64,000 nt of DNA, from contig JANRMQ010000001.1 in the NCBI GenBank assembly GCA_040981125.1, positions 124,001 to 188,000 of the forward strand. The letters are read 5' to 3'. This document shows positions 27,917-36,593 of this stretch, one piece after another. The notes below the pieces were generated by a model that saw only the letters and a program-made list of their open reading frames with translations, had not been told where the DNA came from and did not search any database. The stretch is from DASSBQ01 sp040981125. GTDB lineage: Bacteria; Nitrospirota; Nitrospiria; Nitrospirales; Nitrospiraceae. The position numbers and the translations under genes were made by a program. How positions within the stretch are numbered: the stretch's first letter is position 1; each line of letters begins with the position of its first letter.

Positions 27917-29683
27917 TCAGTTGATTTGCACCACGCCGCCTTGAATGACGGTCGTCGCGCTGCCTTTGATGGTCGTGCTGGCCCCGGAGACTTCAACGCT
28001 CCCAGTCCCGGCCGCCTTGAAAGAAGCTTGGGCCTTCACCTCGATGTTCATGCATTCGATCTTGATATCCTTGGCGGCCTTCAACGTCAGATCCTTGGCG
28101 CTTTCAATGGTGATGCCGCTGTCGTCGAGCGTCACCGAGTTTCCATTCTGATCCTTGATCCGGATGCCCTTGTCATCCTCCGACAGGCTCAAGATGTTCC
28201 CGGCCGGACTATCCAGCACGATGCTTTTCTTCTCATCATCGAACACGATCCGCATCTTCTCCCGGCTGACATAGCCCTTCCGATTATTGGCGTCCTCGGC
28301 CGGTTCGGGCACGGGTTTCGCGCTGCTGTGGCACATCCCGAGCACCACAGGATTGCGCGGATCATCGTTGAGAAACCCGACCACTACTTCGTCCCCGATC
28401 TCAGGACGAAAGAATGTGCCGCGATCCTTGCCGGCATCCAAGGTCGCAATGCGCGCCCAGATCCCTTCTTCAGTCGGGCTGATCAACGGCAGCCGCACCT
28501 TGATGCGATCTTCGCCTTCCGGATCGTTTTCCAGCGCCGTAACTACGCCGATTTGCAGCCCGCCGACCGCGGGAAGCAGGCCGGCGGCAGGCAACGGCCG
28601 GAGGTTGTACGTTTCTGCAAAGGGCTCAATGCCTACGCCGAACTGGACGTCCGTCTCCCAATTGCCGTTGGCCACCGTATGACGGACACCGGACACATAC
28701 AGCTTGCCTTCACAACGCTCGCCGATGCCGGTCACTTCAATGAGCTTGCCGGCCGACACGCCGGCAAATCCCTGGAACTTGGCCCTTCCGCGCACTTTGG
28801 CCAACCGCTCCTTCAGCAACCGTCCGTCGGCCCAAGCCTGCAATTCAGGCCGGCCCAGTCTGCCGCCGTGCCGGATCTCATGCGCATCGCCGCCAATGAC
28901 ATCGGCCAACTCGGTTGGCGTGAGATTGCCGTTCTCCGTCGTGGAGGGTTCCTTCGCTTCGGCTTCAACGACTTCTTGATCGCTCGCATTCCAGCAACTG
29001 GCCTTGATGCCCTTGCTCTGCCACCGGGCATCTATTTCCGCATCCAGTTCCAGCAATGTGGCGCCGTACCGGACGGCCACAGCCGGCTCCCCGTCCGTCA
29101 CCGGCGGGGCGATGGTGATCTTCCCGTCCTCGACGAGCACGACCTGCCCGTTGGCCTCGGCGCGGCAGAGAAGAAAATCCCAATCGGTGGAATCAAACTG
29201 GACCACCTCTGTCAATGCCGGCGTCGTGGCCGTCACATCTTTCTGCAACTGATAGGACGCGATGATCTCCTCCATGATGTCGCTGTCCTTTTTATCCGCG
29301 AAGTACCGGCTTTTGGCGCCGCTCGTCATCTTGACCGCCTCGTCCCGGCACTCGACCAGAAGCAGGCTCCCGTTCTTGCGTACCTTGATCCCATGTTTCA
29401 CCACGACGCCTTTGAATACCGACTCGTTCTCCGAGCGATAACCGAGCTGGATTTCAATCTTTTTGCCCGGCACAAAATGATCGCTGTTGCTGACCTCGAA
29501 TGTGGACCGAGAGGCTTCCCCGTCCCGCAATTGAATCGTGGCCGTAGGGATCCGGTTCAATTCCCGCGTCACGGACACCGCCAAAACATGGTACGCGCCC
29601 GGGATTTCTGTCCCGTCCACCAGCACAGCAACCGTACAGACATCCGGAGTGGCAGGCGTAGGAATAGTCGAAGCGTTGCTCAC
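27917..29683 (-). CDS. eCIS spike protein (Afp8 / VgrG-like)
   Basis: A 588-residue spike. The N-terminal half resembles the phage late control D / VgrG base (VVVKHGIKVRKNG, LLVECRDEAVKM, DSTDWDFLLCRAEANG). A gp5-type OB fold follows (GVVTALENDPEGEDRIKVRLP, GDEVVVGFLNDDP), then a C-terminal beta-helix of repeated short strands with lysine and isoleucine. The protein trimer would form the spike above which the PAAR tip sits. GTG 29683 overlaps the stop of the LysM gene by four bases. Confidence 0.9.
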   Translation of the reverse strand: MSNASTIPTPATPDVCTVAVLVDGTEIPGAYHVLAVSVTRELNRIPTATIQLRDGEASRSTFEVSNSDHFVPGKKIEIQLGYRSENESVFKGVVVKHGIKVRKNGSLLLVECRDEAVKMTSGAKSRYFADKKDSDIMEEIIASYQLQKDVTATTPALTEVVQFDSTDWDFLLCRAEANGQVVLVEDGKITIAPPVTDGEPAVAVRYGATLLELDAEIDARWQSKGIKASCWNASDQEVVEAEAKEPSTTENGNLTPTELADVIGGDAHEIRHGGRLGRPELQAWADGRLLKERLAKVRGRAKFQGFAGVSAGKLIEVTGIGERCEGKLYVSGVRHTVANGNWETDVQFGVGIEPFAETYNLRPLPAAGLLPAVGGLQIGVVTALENDPEGEDRIKVRLPLISPTEEGIWARIATLDAGKDRGTFFRPEIGDEVVVGFLNDDPRNPVVLGMCHSSAKPVPEPAEDANNRKGYVSREKMRIVFDDEKKSIVLDSPAGNILSLSEDDKGIRIKDQNGNSVTLDDSGITIESAKDLTLKAAKDIKIECMNIEVKAQASFKAAGTGSVEVSGASTTIKGSATTVIQGGVVQIN

Positions 29684-30387
29684 CGTGACGCCTGTGTTCG
29701 CTCTATCGGGGGAAACATGAGATTCATGCCGGGCTCCAGGAATCGAAAATTGCCGAGATTATTTGCCTGCGCCACCTTGAGATAATATCGGGGGTCTCCA
29801 TAGATCCGGTAACAGAGCAACGGCAGGGTATCGCCGGCTTTCACGCGATACTGGTGTGTCAAGTCGGGTGAGCTCTTGTCCTCCTTGGCCGCGCGTTTCT
29901 TCTCTTCGATGCTTCCCTTGAACTTCGCCTTCGCCACGGCCCGGATCGGCTGCCCATCGGGATTGAACAGCTTATAGGTAATCGCGAGTTCCACCGCCCG
30001 TCCTTTGAAGATGAGATTTCCCCAGACGAGCTTCAAATGATACGGTTCATGCGACGATCCCTGATACTCCGTCAGGACGCGGCGGAACTCATTGACATCA
30101 TCGAACACGCCGTCCTTCTTCGGCTTCCCGTCGATGATGCCGGTGTTATCGAACAGGAACTCAAACGTGAGTTCTTCCGGCATCGTGTATTCAAACTTGG
30201 CCTGTGCCCCGCTGGTACCCTGCCCTTGTCCTTCGGCGGTCTTGACCTTGTACTCCAGCGTATAGGTTTCCGGGTTGATGAATGCTTCCAGGCCGGCTTT
30301 CGCCTCCGGTTTGCCTCCGTTTTCTGCTTCTTCCGACGTGTCGAACGCCAGAATCAGCATCTTTTCGAGCTTGCCGTTGTCAGCCAT
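29680..30387 (-). CDS. eCIS LysM-domain protein (Afp7-like)
   Basis: A 235-residue protein. Residues 1-165 resemble the Afp7 baseplate hub family (LEKMLILAFDTSEE; FEFLFDNTGIIDG). The C-terminal ~55 residues are a LysM-like module (QYRVKAGDTLPLLCYRIYG then LEPGMNLMFPPI). In phage tails this corresponds to gp53-type baseplate proteins. ATG 30387 shares one base with the TAA of the DUF5908 gene (TAATG), so the longer frame to 30435 is rejected. Confidence 0.88.
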   Translation of the reverse strand: MADNGKLEKMLILAFDTSEEAENGGKPEAKAGLEAFINPETYTLEYKVKTAEGQGQGTSGAQAKFEYTMPEELTFEFLFDNTGIIDGKPKKDGVFDDVNEFRRVLTEYQGSSHEPYHLKLVWGNLIFKGRAVELAITYKLFNPDGQPIRAVAKAKFKGSIEEKKRAAKEDKSSPDLTHQYRVKAGDTLPLLCYRIYGDPRYYLKVAQANNLGNFRFLEPGMNLMFPPIERTQASR

Positions 30388-30563
30388 TAGCGCTCCTGTT
30401 TGCGCTCCAAGATTTCGAGCACCTGTTCGACGCATTCGGCCACGATCTGATCACGCTCATTCTCATTATCGGTGCCCGCCCCTCCCCGCGCTTCCGTCCG
30501 CCGGCCGCTTGGTGAGGCGTTGACCGTGACGCGGATATGGAGTTCTTTTATCTCGATGGGCAT
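30387..30563 (-). CDS. DUF5908 small eCIS protein (Afp6-like position)
   Basis: A 58-residue protein. It starts MPIEIKELHIRVTVN and ends QVLEILERKQER, with an acidic low-complexity centre; this is the DUF5908 pattern common in eCIS loci, where it occupies the place of Afp6. ATG at 30563 and TAA at 30387-30389, the stop overlapping the ATG of the LysM gene. Its role in the particle is not known; its position suggests the hub between tube and baseplate. Confidence 0.85.
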   Translation of the reverse strand: MPIEIKELHIRVTVNASPSGRRTEARGGAGTDNENERDQIVAECVEQVLEILERKQER

Positions 30564-30608
30564 GGAGAAGATCCGGCCGTTGCCGCCGCGGCCAGGCTCA
30601 GCCTTTCC

Positions 30609-31046
30609 TTACTGAATCGTAAAATAGCGATATGACAATTCCATCGTTTCGATCACGACTGCGTTGTCGTTGGCGTTCAAATCGGTCACCATCCATTTCT
30701 TGGGAACGGCATGGGCGACTTTCCAGGTTCGTAACGGCTCGCCTTTCTCGTTCATGAGGATCACGTTCACATCCGTCGGCGTGAACTCGCGGTCCCGGAA
30801 TGCATTAAGAAACCAGGTGATCACTTCCGAATCCGTCACCATGCCGCGTTTCAAAACCATGTCGGCATACTTCGTCCGCACAGGGAGTTTATGAGTGAAG
30901 CGATTCTCGCCGCCCTCTTTGTATTCCTCCATGTCGTATTCCACCGATAGCCCGGAGACCGTCTGAAAGCGCGCGTCGTTCTTGTTCTTGCTGACGCCGA
31001 ACTCCACTTTGTAGTAGAACCCCCAGGGCGGATAATAATCGGTCAT
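30609..31046 (-). CDS. eCIS tube initiator (Afp5-like, phage T4 gp19 family)
   Basis: A 145-residue tail-tube protein. Markers: YYPPWGFYYKVEFGV, FQTVSGLSVEYDMEEYKEGGEN, and the end MELSYRYFTIQ. The Afp5 type forms the first tube ring on the spike and is slightly different from the main tube protein. It follows the main tube gene after 11 bases. Confidence 0.9.
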   Translation of the reverse strand: MTDYYPPWGFYYKVEFGVSKNKNDARFQTVSGLSVEYDMEEYKEGGENRFTHKLPVRTKYADMVLKRGMVTDSEVITWFLNAFRDREFTPTDVNVILMNEKGEPLRTWKVAHAVPKKWMVTDLNANDNAVVIETMELSYRYFTIQ

Positions 31047-31057
31047 CGCGCCTCCGC

Positions 31058-31495
31058 TCAGATGTTCATCAACTTCAGGCCTTCATGCGCGATCTCGATG
31101 CTTTCGATCGCCACTTCGTTCGCATCCGATTTGAGATCAGGGGCCGTCACTTTGACCGGAAAGCAGCGTGTGGCGGACCAGGCGGCCACCGGCGTGTGCT
31201 TTTCGTTGAGCAGCCGGATGGTCACATCTCGCCGGCCCTCCACCCGCTCATTGGCGATGGCATCGAGCCACGCATTGTAGTCAAAGTCCCCTTCGAACTT
31301 GCCCCGCTTCATCGTGATATTGCTGAACTTGCGCATGCCCGGCATTTTGATCTTATTGAAATCCTTGCTGTCGCTGTGCCGGTATTCGATCACCTCCACC
31401 TGCATATCGAGGCCCGTCACCTCGGTGAAGCTGATCTTGGCGCCCCCCCAATCCACCTGAAAGTGAAAACGAGGTATGGGATATTCTTGTGCCAT
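31058..31495 (-). CDS. eCIS main inner tube protein (Afp1-like)
   Basis: A 145-residue tube protein of the T4 gp19 family. It starts MAQEYPIPRFHFQVDWGG and has VTGLDMQVEVIEYRHSDSK, MKRGKFEGDFDYNAWLDAI and the end IESIEIAHEGLKLMNI. A good ribosome binding site (AGGGAG) lies five bases before the ATG. It lies 59 bases downstream of the sheath gene. It should be one of the most abundant particle components and lines the channel in which cargo sits. Confidence 0.92.
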   Translation of the reverse strand: MAQEYPIPRFHFQVDWGGAKISFTEVTGLDMQVEVIEYRHSDSKDFNKIKMPGMRKFSNITMKRGKFEGDFDYNAWLDAIANERVEGRRDVTIRLLNEKHTPVAAWSATRCFPVKVTAPDLKSDANEVAIESIEIAHEGLKLMNI

Positions 31496-31554
31496 TGCGT
31501 TCTCCCTTCACTTATTCATGACCGATCGATTGCCCGCTCCATACATCGCTCCCG

Positions 31555-32991
31555 TCACGATTCCGCCATCTTATGGGAGAACCGGAGGATGATGAACTCA
31601 GCCGGTCTCACAGCGGCCATCCCGATCTCGACGATCATGCGGCCTTCGAGGATATCGAGCGCCGTCATCGTCTTGCCGAGTCCCACCGCCACATAGAACG
31701 CGTGTTCCGGCTTGACGCCTTGCAATGCGCCCTGCCGCCAGAGGACCGTGAGGAAGTTCTCGATCATGGCCTGCACCCGCACCCAAGTGTTGGCGTCATT
31801 CGGTTCAAAGACAAATTGCTCAGTGGCCTTCTTGACCGATTCTTCGACGAAGTTGAAGAACCGGCGAACGTTGACATAGCGCCACTCGTTGTCGTTGCCG
31901 GCCAGGGTCCGCGCGCCCCAGACCAAGGTGCCTTTGCCCAGGAAGGCCCGGATGGCGTTCACGGATTTGCCGGCCGTGGCATCCACGTTCATTTGATCCT
32001 GTTCGACATTTGAAAAATTGATGGCAGGTTTGATGACGGCGTTCACGCTCACATTGGCCGGGGCTTTCCAGACGCCGCGACTGTTGTCCACCGCGGCGTA
32101 GATCCCGGCCATGGCCGACGAAGGAGGCATCTTACAGGCCATGTCCCGGATGGCGGCCTTCGCAAGCTCATAGGAGCGGTTGTTTCCCGCCTTTAAGGTA
32201 TCCAGTTTGACGGCGGCGCCCGCCACTCCGTTGACGGTCGTGACGACATCCGTCTTCGTTTCATCGAACACAAAGTCCAATACCGTGTCGATGTTCGGCC
32301 CGTATGCCGCCCCATATTTCAGATTGTTGGCCCCGATGCCATTCGTCCGAAAATTGCCGACTGCAGTGAGGAGATTGGCATCCGGATTCGACAAGGATAC
32401 GCTGTCACCATGCACATCCATGATGACAAATCGGTCTTTCAACTCGTCGCATTGCTTCAGGGCCGCATCGTGCAGGGTTTTAAAGTCAGCGATCGACAGA
32501 CTCTGTGCTTCCGGGAATACGATCAAGGTCGGCTCATCCACTTTCGCCAAGACATTCAGGCCCGCTTCCAGTTCTGTTTCAACCAGCGCGCCTCCGAAGG
32601 TGCCTTTATACAGATCCACCGACACGATGTAGCAAGGTCCTCCGCCATTGGCGTAGAACATCTGCAAGGCGTAGTACATAATGTGTTTCGAGCGGGCCGA
32701 GTCCGCGACCGTGGCAGTGGCTTTTATGTCGGTTGTCACGCCGCCTACTTGGGTCTCGACAATGGTGACGTTGATGTCCTCTTCCGGCTGCGGCAGTCCG
32801 AAGTATTTTTCATATTCGACCATGGAGGCGATCCTGGTCGGCTTTAATTTCAAATCGTTGGCCACCTCGTCATCGGCCTTCTGCGTATACCCGATGAAGG
32901 CCGGGATCGCCGTTTCCACCGGCGCGACGGAAGGAGGAAACTTGGGAATTTCTTCAATGTAGACACCGGGCGTCTTATACGATGTGGCCAT
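31555..32991 (-). CDS. eCIS contractile sheath protein (Afp2-4-like)
   Basis: A 478-residue sheath protein with the typical N-terminus YKTPGVYIEEIPKFPPSVAPVE and TAIPAFIGYTQKA, and the C-terminal handshake region (MTALDILEGRMIVEIGMAAV). Contraction of the sheath drives the tube out. AGGGGG lies nine bases before the ATG. Only one sheath gene is present here, where Afp and PVC loci have three; many other eCIS also have one. An unusually long gap (285 bases) precedes it, which may hold its own promoter. Confidence 0.93.
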   Translation of the reverse strand: MATSYKTPGVYIEEIPKFPPSVAPVETAIPAFIGYTQKADDEVANDLKLKPTRIASMVEYEKYFGLPQPEEDINVTIVETQVGGVTTDIKATATVADSARSKHIMYYALQMFYANGGGPCYIVSVDLYKGTFGGALVETELEAGLNVLAKVDEPTLIVFPEAQSLSIADFKTLHDAALKQCDELKDRFVIMDVHGDSVSLSNPDANLLTAVGNFRTNGIGANNLKYGAAYGPNIDTVLDFVFDETKTDVVTTVNGVAGAAVKLDTLKAGNNRSYELAKAAIRDMACKMPPSSAMAGIYAAVDNSRGVWKAPANVSVNAVIKPAINFSNVEQDQMNVDATAGKSVNAIRAFLGKGTLVWGARTLAGNDNEWRYVNVRRFFNFVEESVKKATEQFVFEPNDANTWVRVQAMIENFLTVLWRQGALQGVKPEHAFYVAVGLGKTMTALDILEGRMIVEIGMAAVRPAEFIILRFSHKMAES

Positions 32992-33276
32992 GGCCGCTTA
33001 CCCCCTTTTTTCGGATTGTGTCGATGAACGAGCTGGCAGGATATTGAAAAGGTCCTCCATCTCACCCCGCCAACCCCGACGCGCCGAGGCGCGCCCTTCC
33101 TCGGGCTTTGTTCTCGGAAGACACTGCCGCCTCACATCTCGGCGGCGTTCACAAACGTGACTTGCTGTGGCCTCGCTGGAAGGCCTTGTTGACATCCTGC
33201 AGGATCTTCTTTCACCATCCGAAGCAATCGATCGACTGGTTCAGTAAAAACCTCCAAAATAGTTTTCAACAGCCTG
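32992..33276. repeat. Intergenic region with degenerate Nitrospira-type repeat
   Basis: The longest gap inside the eCIS cluster. A perfect 12-base palindrome, ATCCTGCAGGAT, lies at 33194-33205. On the minus strand it is followed by a stretch resembling the interspersed repeat I recall from Nitrospira genomes (pattern GCAGGATG-T-CAA-AAGGCC-TCCAGC). At 33264-33279 the minus strand reads GCAGGCTGTTGAAAAC, like the end of another copy. Its position before the sheath gene would also suit a promoter for the abundant structural genes. I see no protein-coding sequence in it. Confidence 0.4.
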
Positions 33277-34287
33277 CTAGACATAGATTTCCGAAACAAG
33301 CTGTGTGACTCTGTTACCGCTTGTCTCCGGCTTGACCACACCCTCCGATGGTTTTTGCTTCGTGCCGGCATTCCCGAACCAGGTTAACGGGAGCGGGGTC
33401 GGCTCCGCGGAGATCACGGCGCGCGTCGTCTTGTTCAGGTATCGCCACATTGTTGACCGATTCTTGAAACGAACGTGGAAAACCGGATGAGGGACTTTCG
33501 GATGGCCGTTCCCATCAGTAAAACTGAACTCGTCGGCATCCGCACGTGTCGGAACCAGCCTGATGAGCGCGAACACGTTATCAGGGATCCCATCCGACAG
33601 AAGAACGCCGCGGGCAGGCGTTCCGTCTAGACCCGGCGGCGGCACAATATCCGGCACGTCGCCTTGATGGACGAAGACCGGGAGATCCGTCGCGACAGGC
33701 CCTACCGGTTGCGTCGTGGCCCCTGGTTGGTCGGCGGTCAATTGCACCAAGGCGCCGCCTGACATGACCAACGCTTCGACTTGGTCGTGGGCTGCCGGCG
33801 CAGGAATCACCTTGGACAAAAAAAGCGTTCGCGTGGAACCTGCCCCTCTCGTGGTACCGGTCAAGTTGGACAGGACCGGCACATTCTCCTTGTATCGATA
33901 ACTCTTCTTCTCTGCTTGATGGTACAGATCGTAAATCCGACGCGGTCGCAAGGTCAGGGCCGTATAATTGAACAGGTCCTGATTCTGAACCGTGACGATA
34001 AATTCCAACCTTGTATCGGGCGAGATGGCGACGCTGTCCGGCACGGCCACGAGACAACCAAGCGCGGTCTCTTTGAAGAGGCCGCCGAAGCCGGCAAGAG
34101 TCCTCGCCGTTGCAGCAGTCGGCGTGGTTCGCAGAAATGGTCTCGTATCGTACGCGAGCAGGCGGGCGTTCTTCTTGGCTTCGTCGGCAAGAAGGTCGAA
34201 TACCGTCGATCCTTCATCCAGCCAATAGTGATGCAGCAGGCGCATCTCGAAGAGTCGTCTGTATGCGTTCCTGACTTGTTCGCCCAT
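33277..34287 (-). CDS. Uncharacterised eCIS protein between cap adaptor and sheath
   Basis: A 336-residue protein without a domain I can name. It starts MGEQVRNAYRRLFEMRLLHHYWLDEG and has beta-rich stretches (RLEFIVTVQNQDLFNY, FHVRFKNRSTMWRYLN). The C-terminal VISAEPTPLPLTWFG resembles beta-strands of tail-completion or adaptor proteins. It starts two bases after the stop of the DUF4255 gene, so it is translationally coupled to it. By position it may help cap the sheath or tube, but this is inference from neighbours only. Confidence 0.55.
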   Translation of the reverse strand: MGEQVRNAYRRLFEMRLLHHYWLDEGSTVFDLLADEAKKNARLLAYDTRPFLRTTPTAATARTLAGFGGLFKETALGCLVAVPDSVAISPDTRLEFIVTVQNQDLFNYTALTLRPRRIYDLYHQAEKKSYRYKENVPVLSNLTGTTRGAGSTRTLFLSKVIPAPAAHDQVEALVMSGGALVQLTADQPGATTQPVGPVATDLPVFVHQGDVPDIVPPPGLDGTPARGVLLSDGIPDNVFALIRLVPTRADADEFSFTDGNGHPKVPHPVFHVRFKNRSTMWRYLNKTTRAVISAEPTPLPLTWFGNAGTKQKPSEGVVKPETSGNRVTQLVSEIYV

Positions 34288-34289
34288 AA

Positions 34290-34931
34290 TCAGGACCCAG
34301 CCGTCTGCTTATGGGCAAAGTCGGAGATGACTTCGGTAATCATCCCCGCCTCGCTTTGCACGGCGCGGAACTTCAGATCGAGCATCCGCAGCAGATACAG
34401 GACAAACGGGTACTGCTTCCCCCCGAGCGTGCCCCATAGATGGTTCACCTCCTCCATCGTGGGCGAATAGAGATCAAAGATCAGCTTGAACTCCTCCAAC
34501 TGATCGAGCGGCTTGATGGGAACGCTGGAAGTCGTGATCGAAGCGGGGGCGACATTGTCCTGAGTGAAGACGTTTCTGAGCTGGAAAAACCGGATCACTC
34601 TCGATAGGGCGGTCAAGGCGTTGGTGTAGTCCGTGTGCGTCGCGGTGATCAAGACCAACACATTGAGAAATACCGGACTGTTCTCGTACGAAACCTTGAG
34701 CGTGGCGTCATTTCGCGCATAATTCGGAAGGTTCTTCAGCGTTTTTTCTTCTTTGAGATTCACCATGGAGAGATAGAGCAGATTGCGCGGCAATCCGCTG
34801 CCACCGGACCCATTCGAGCCGAATCCTTCCGCCATATTGCCCAATCCGACCTGCGGAAGAACCGACCCATAGGCATCGGCTAAATGCGCGTTCATCTCAT
34901 TCATGACGATGGTCAACGCGTGCGAGATCAT
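34290..34931 (-). CDS. eCIS cap adaptor, DUF4255 family (Afp16/Pvc16-like)
   Basis: A 213-residue protein of the DUF4255 (Pvc16 N-terminal) family: MISHALTIVMNEMNAHL at the start, NLLYLSMVNLKEEKTL in the middle, then YENSPVFLNVLVLITATHTDY, LRVIRFFQLRN-type helix and EFKLIFDLYSP. The family terminates the sheath and tube at the distal end. GGAGGGG lies about eight bases upstream of ATG 34931. It is the first particle gene of the cluster. Confidence 0.88.
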   Translation of the reverse strand: MISHALTIVMNEMNAHLADAYGSVLPQVGLGNMAEGFGSNGSGGSGLPRNLLYLSMVNLKEEKTLKNLPNYARNDATLKVSYENSPVFLNVLVLITATHTDYTNALTALSRVIRFFQLRNVFTQDNVAPASITTSSVPIKPLDQLEEFKLIFDLYSPTMEEVNHLWGTLGGKQYPFVLYLLRMLDLKFRAVQSEAGMITEVISDFAHKQTAGS

Positions 34932-34950
34932 GCCCGTTCCGTCCCCTCCA

Positions 34951-35304
34951 TCAACTGTTCACCATCATCGAGCGCAGCGAAGTGAGAATCGTATTCGGGC
35001 TCGTGTCGGGAATGACATATCGTTGCGGCCGCCTGTGCTGGAGAAATGCGACGCTCAGATCCGCCGCGACGCACAGGACGATAATGTCCGGGAAGGCTGA
35101 GAGCAGATGACTGCAGATGCCGGGTTCCTCATCGCCGACTGTCGCCAGAACCACGACTTCAACCGGACAGCTTCCGATCTTCCGGAGGATTTGCATCGGG
35201 CTTTCGGCGTCTCCGACGATCTGCATGTCGGGTTGAGCCGCTATCGATTCCTTCACCGACTCGGGAATCGTTCCTGGACTATTGCCAAGCAAGATACGCA
35301 GCAT
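34951..35304 (-). CDS. Pseudo-receiver domain protein
   Basis: A 117-residue single-domain protein with a CheY-like alternation: MLRILLGNSPGTIPE, PVEVVVLATVGDEE, PDIIVLCVAADLS, ending in helix NTILTSLRSMMV. The position that normally carries the phosphoacceptor aspartate (VVVLD) reads VVVLA, and the conserved lysine region is altered, so it should not be phosphorylated. It lies between the LuxR-type regulator and the eCIS structural genes on the same strand. It may be a phosphorylation-independent regulator or a partner of the upstream response regulator. ATG 35304 is chosen because it starts at the first strand; ribosome binding is weak. Confidence 0.5.
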   Translation of the reverse strand: MLRILLGNSPGTIPESVKESIAAQPDMQIVGDAESPMQILRKIGSCPVEVVVLATVGDEEPGICSHLLSAFPDIIVLCVAADLSVAFLQHRRPQRYVIPDTSPNTILTSLRSMMVNS

Positions 35305-35472
35305 GAATTCATAGACGACGCTCAGTACGGTCGGTACGGTAGAAGTTCTTCGCGTCAGAGACAATAGACCCGAGGTACCGATTTGGGTCTATAGAAGGAA
35401 TGTAGTTCTGGAGAAAGATCCGGAAAAGGATCTGGAACGATGAAGAATTTAGGGAGGAACCTGAAGGGCTCG

Positions 35473-35484
35473 GGTACCGGTACC
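35473..35484. promoter_or_regulatory. 12-base perfect palindrome near the start of the eCIS operon
   Basis: GGTACCGGTACC, a perfect inverted repeat at the extreme 3' end of the LuxR-type regulator gene, about 170 bases upstream of the pseudo-receiver gene. The flanking 35335-35470 stretch holds further GGTAC and GGATCT elements. It could be an operator for a dimeric regulator; only the symmetry supports this. Confidence 0.3.
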
Positions 35485-36176
35485 TATCCGGACTCTGCTC
35501 GAATAGATGCGGCGGTGGTCTGAAGCGCCGGAATCTGCCCCCTGCTGAATAGCGCGGCTTCACGGCGGCCGTGCACTTTAAGCTTTCCCAGAATATTGTG
35601 GACGTGGTTCTTAACCGTTTGGACCTCGATACAAAGCCGCTTGGCGATCTCCTTATTGCTGAAGCCCGCGTCGATCAATCTGACGATTTCGCCTTCTCTC
35701 GGCGTCAAACTATTCAGTTTTTCGTCGACCTCGTTGAGTGCGCCATGCGCACCGTTCTTGCTGATCCGTGACACCAGAAACGCGGTCGCGCGTGGAGAAC
35801 AATGCACTTCCCCCAGCATTACGGCCCTTAGGCTATTGAGCAGCTCTTCCAACGACGCGTTCTCCAACAGATAGGCGGCGGCGCGCACCTGTTCGAAACA
35901 GGCGAGGATCTCCGACTCCTCTTCCCGGACACCCAAGACAATGATCTTCGTCTCGGGATACCGCAACCGCACAGAGGACGCCGTCTTCAATCCTTCGCAG
36001 TCCGATAAACGAATATCGAGAACCGCGATGTCGGGAGGAGCCTCGTGTCGATACGCATCCAACTCGCTCACGTTGCCGACGCTGATGACGCGCACGACGG
36101 CATCACCGAGTGCGACCGCGAGACTTTCCCTAAAGAGACGATTCCTGTGAAGGATCAGCAAGCTGACGGATTCCAT
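35484..36176 (-). CDS. LuxR/NarL-type response regulator
   Basis: A 230-residue response regulator. The receiver domain (residues 5-120) has AVLDIRL with phosphoacceptor Asp54 intact. The C-terminal LuxR-type HTH spans ~154-197 (LTPREGEIVRLIDAGFSNKE then VKNHVHNILGKL). It is the first gene upstream of the eCIS on the same strand and no histidine kinase is next to it. It is the best local candidate for controlling the particle genes. A GAGGGG lies four bases before ATG 36176. Confidence 0.85.
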   Translation of the reverse strand: MESVSLLILHRNRLFRESLAVALGDAVVRVISVGNVSELDAYRHEAPPDIAVLDIRLSDCEGLKTASSVRLRYPETKIIVLGVREEESEILACFEQVRAAAYLLENASLEELLNSLRAVMLGEVHCSPRATAFLVSRISKNGAHGALNEVDEKLNSLTPREGEIVRLIDAGFSNKEIAKRLCIEVQTVKNHVHNILGKLKVHGRREAALFSRGQIPALQTTAASIRAESG

Positions 36177-36593
36177 CCATCCCCTCGCAACGCAAAGCGT
36201 TCGCGCCCTCTTGTACCGGGAAAGGCCTCGTGAGACTAGTCGCTCAGTTCCGGTCTGTCAATGGAGCCGTTCATACCCGACCCAGAAATAATTGTATTCA
36301 TTATGTTCTTGCAATCACAGACGTGTTCTTTGGGGTTGTTCAACCAGGAGCGTGGCAATCGGCGACAGTACCGGACGCGAACGGAGTCAGGAGGAGATTC
36401 TCTTGCCAACACGTATCGGCCGCGAATGCCTCTTCGCCAGATTCGCCTGCCACCACCCGGCAAACGAAGCGCACTTCGCGCCACTGCTACAAAACGCTGA
36501 GAAATACGAGGCATCGCGTTTGCGATAGCGAATGCGCATCCGCCGTGCTCACGTGGAGAACAACAGGCAATGCATTCAACGAGGGAGGTCGCC
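36177..36593. other. Divergent intergenic region without a supported gene
   Basis: About 420 bases between the eCIS regulator and the accessory block on the other strand. It includes an AT-rich patch (around 36285-36315) that could hold promoters for both directions. Open frames here (36230-36601 plus, 36236-36595 minus) overlap each other, have no recognisable domain and lack ribosome binding sites. I see no tRNA, repeat array or integrase site. Confidence 0.4.

Noticed and set aside
8900..36176. Prophage or type VI secretion interpretation of the tail cluster
   Set aside because: No capsid, portal, terminase, lysis or integrase gene and no TssJLM membrane complex; DUF4255, DUF5908, DUF4157 and AAA+ ATPase point to eCIS.
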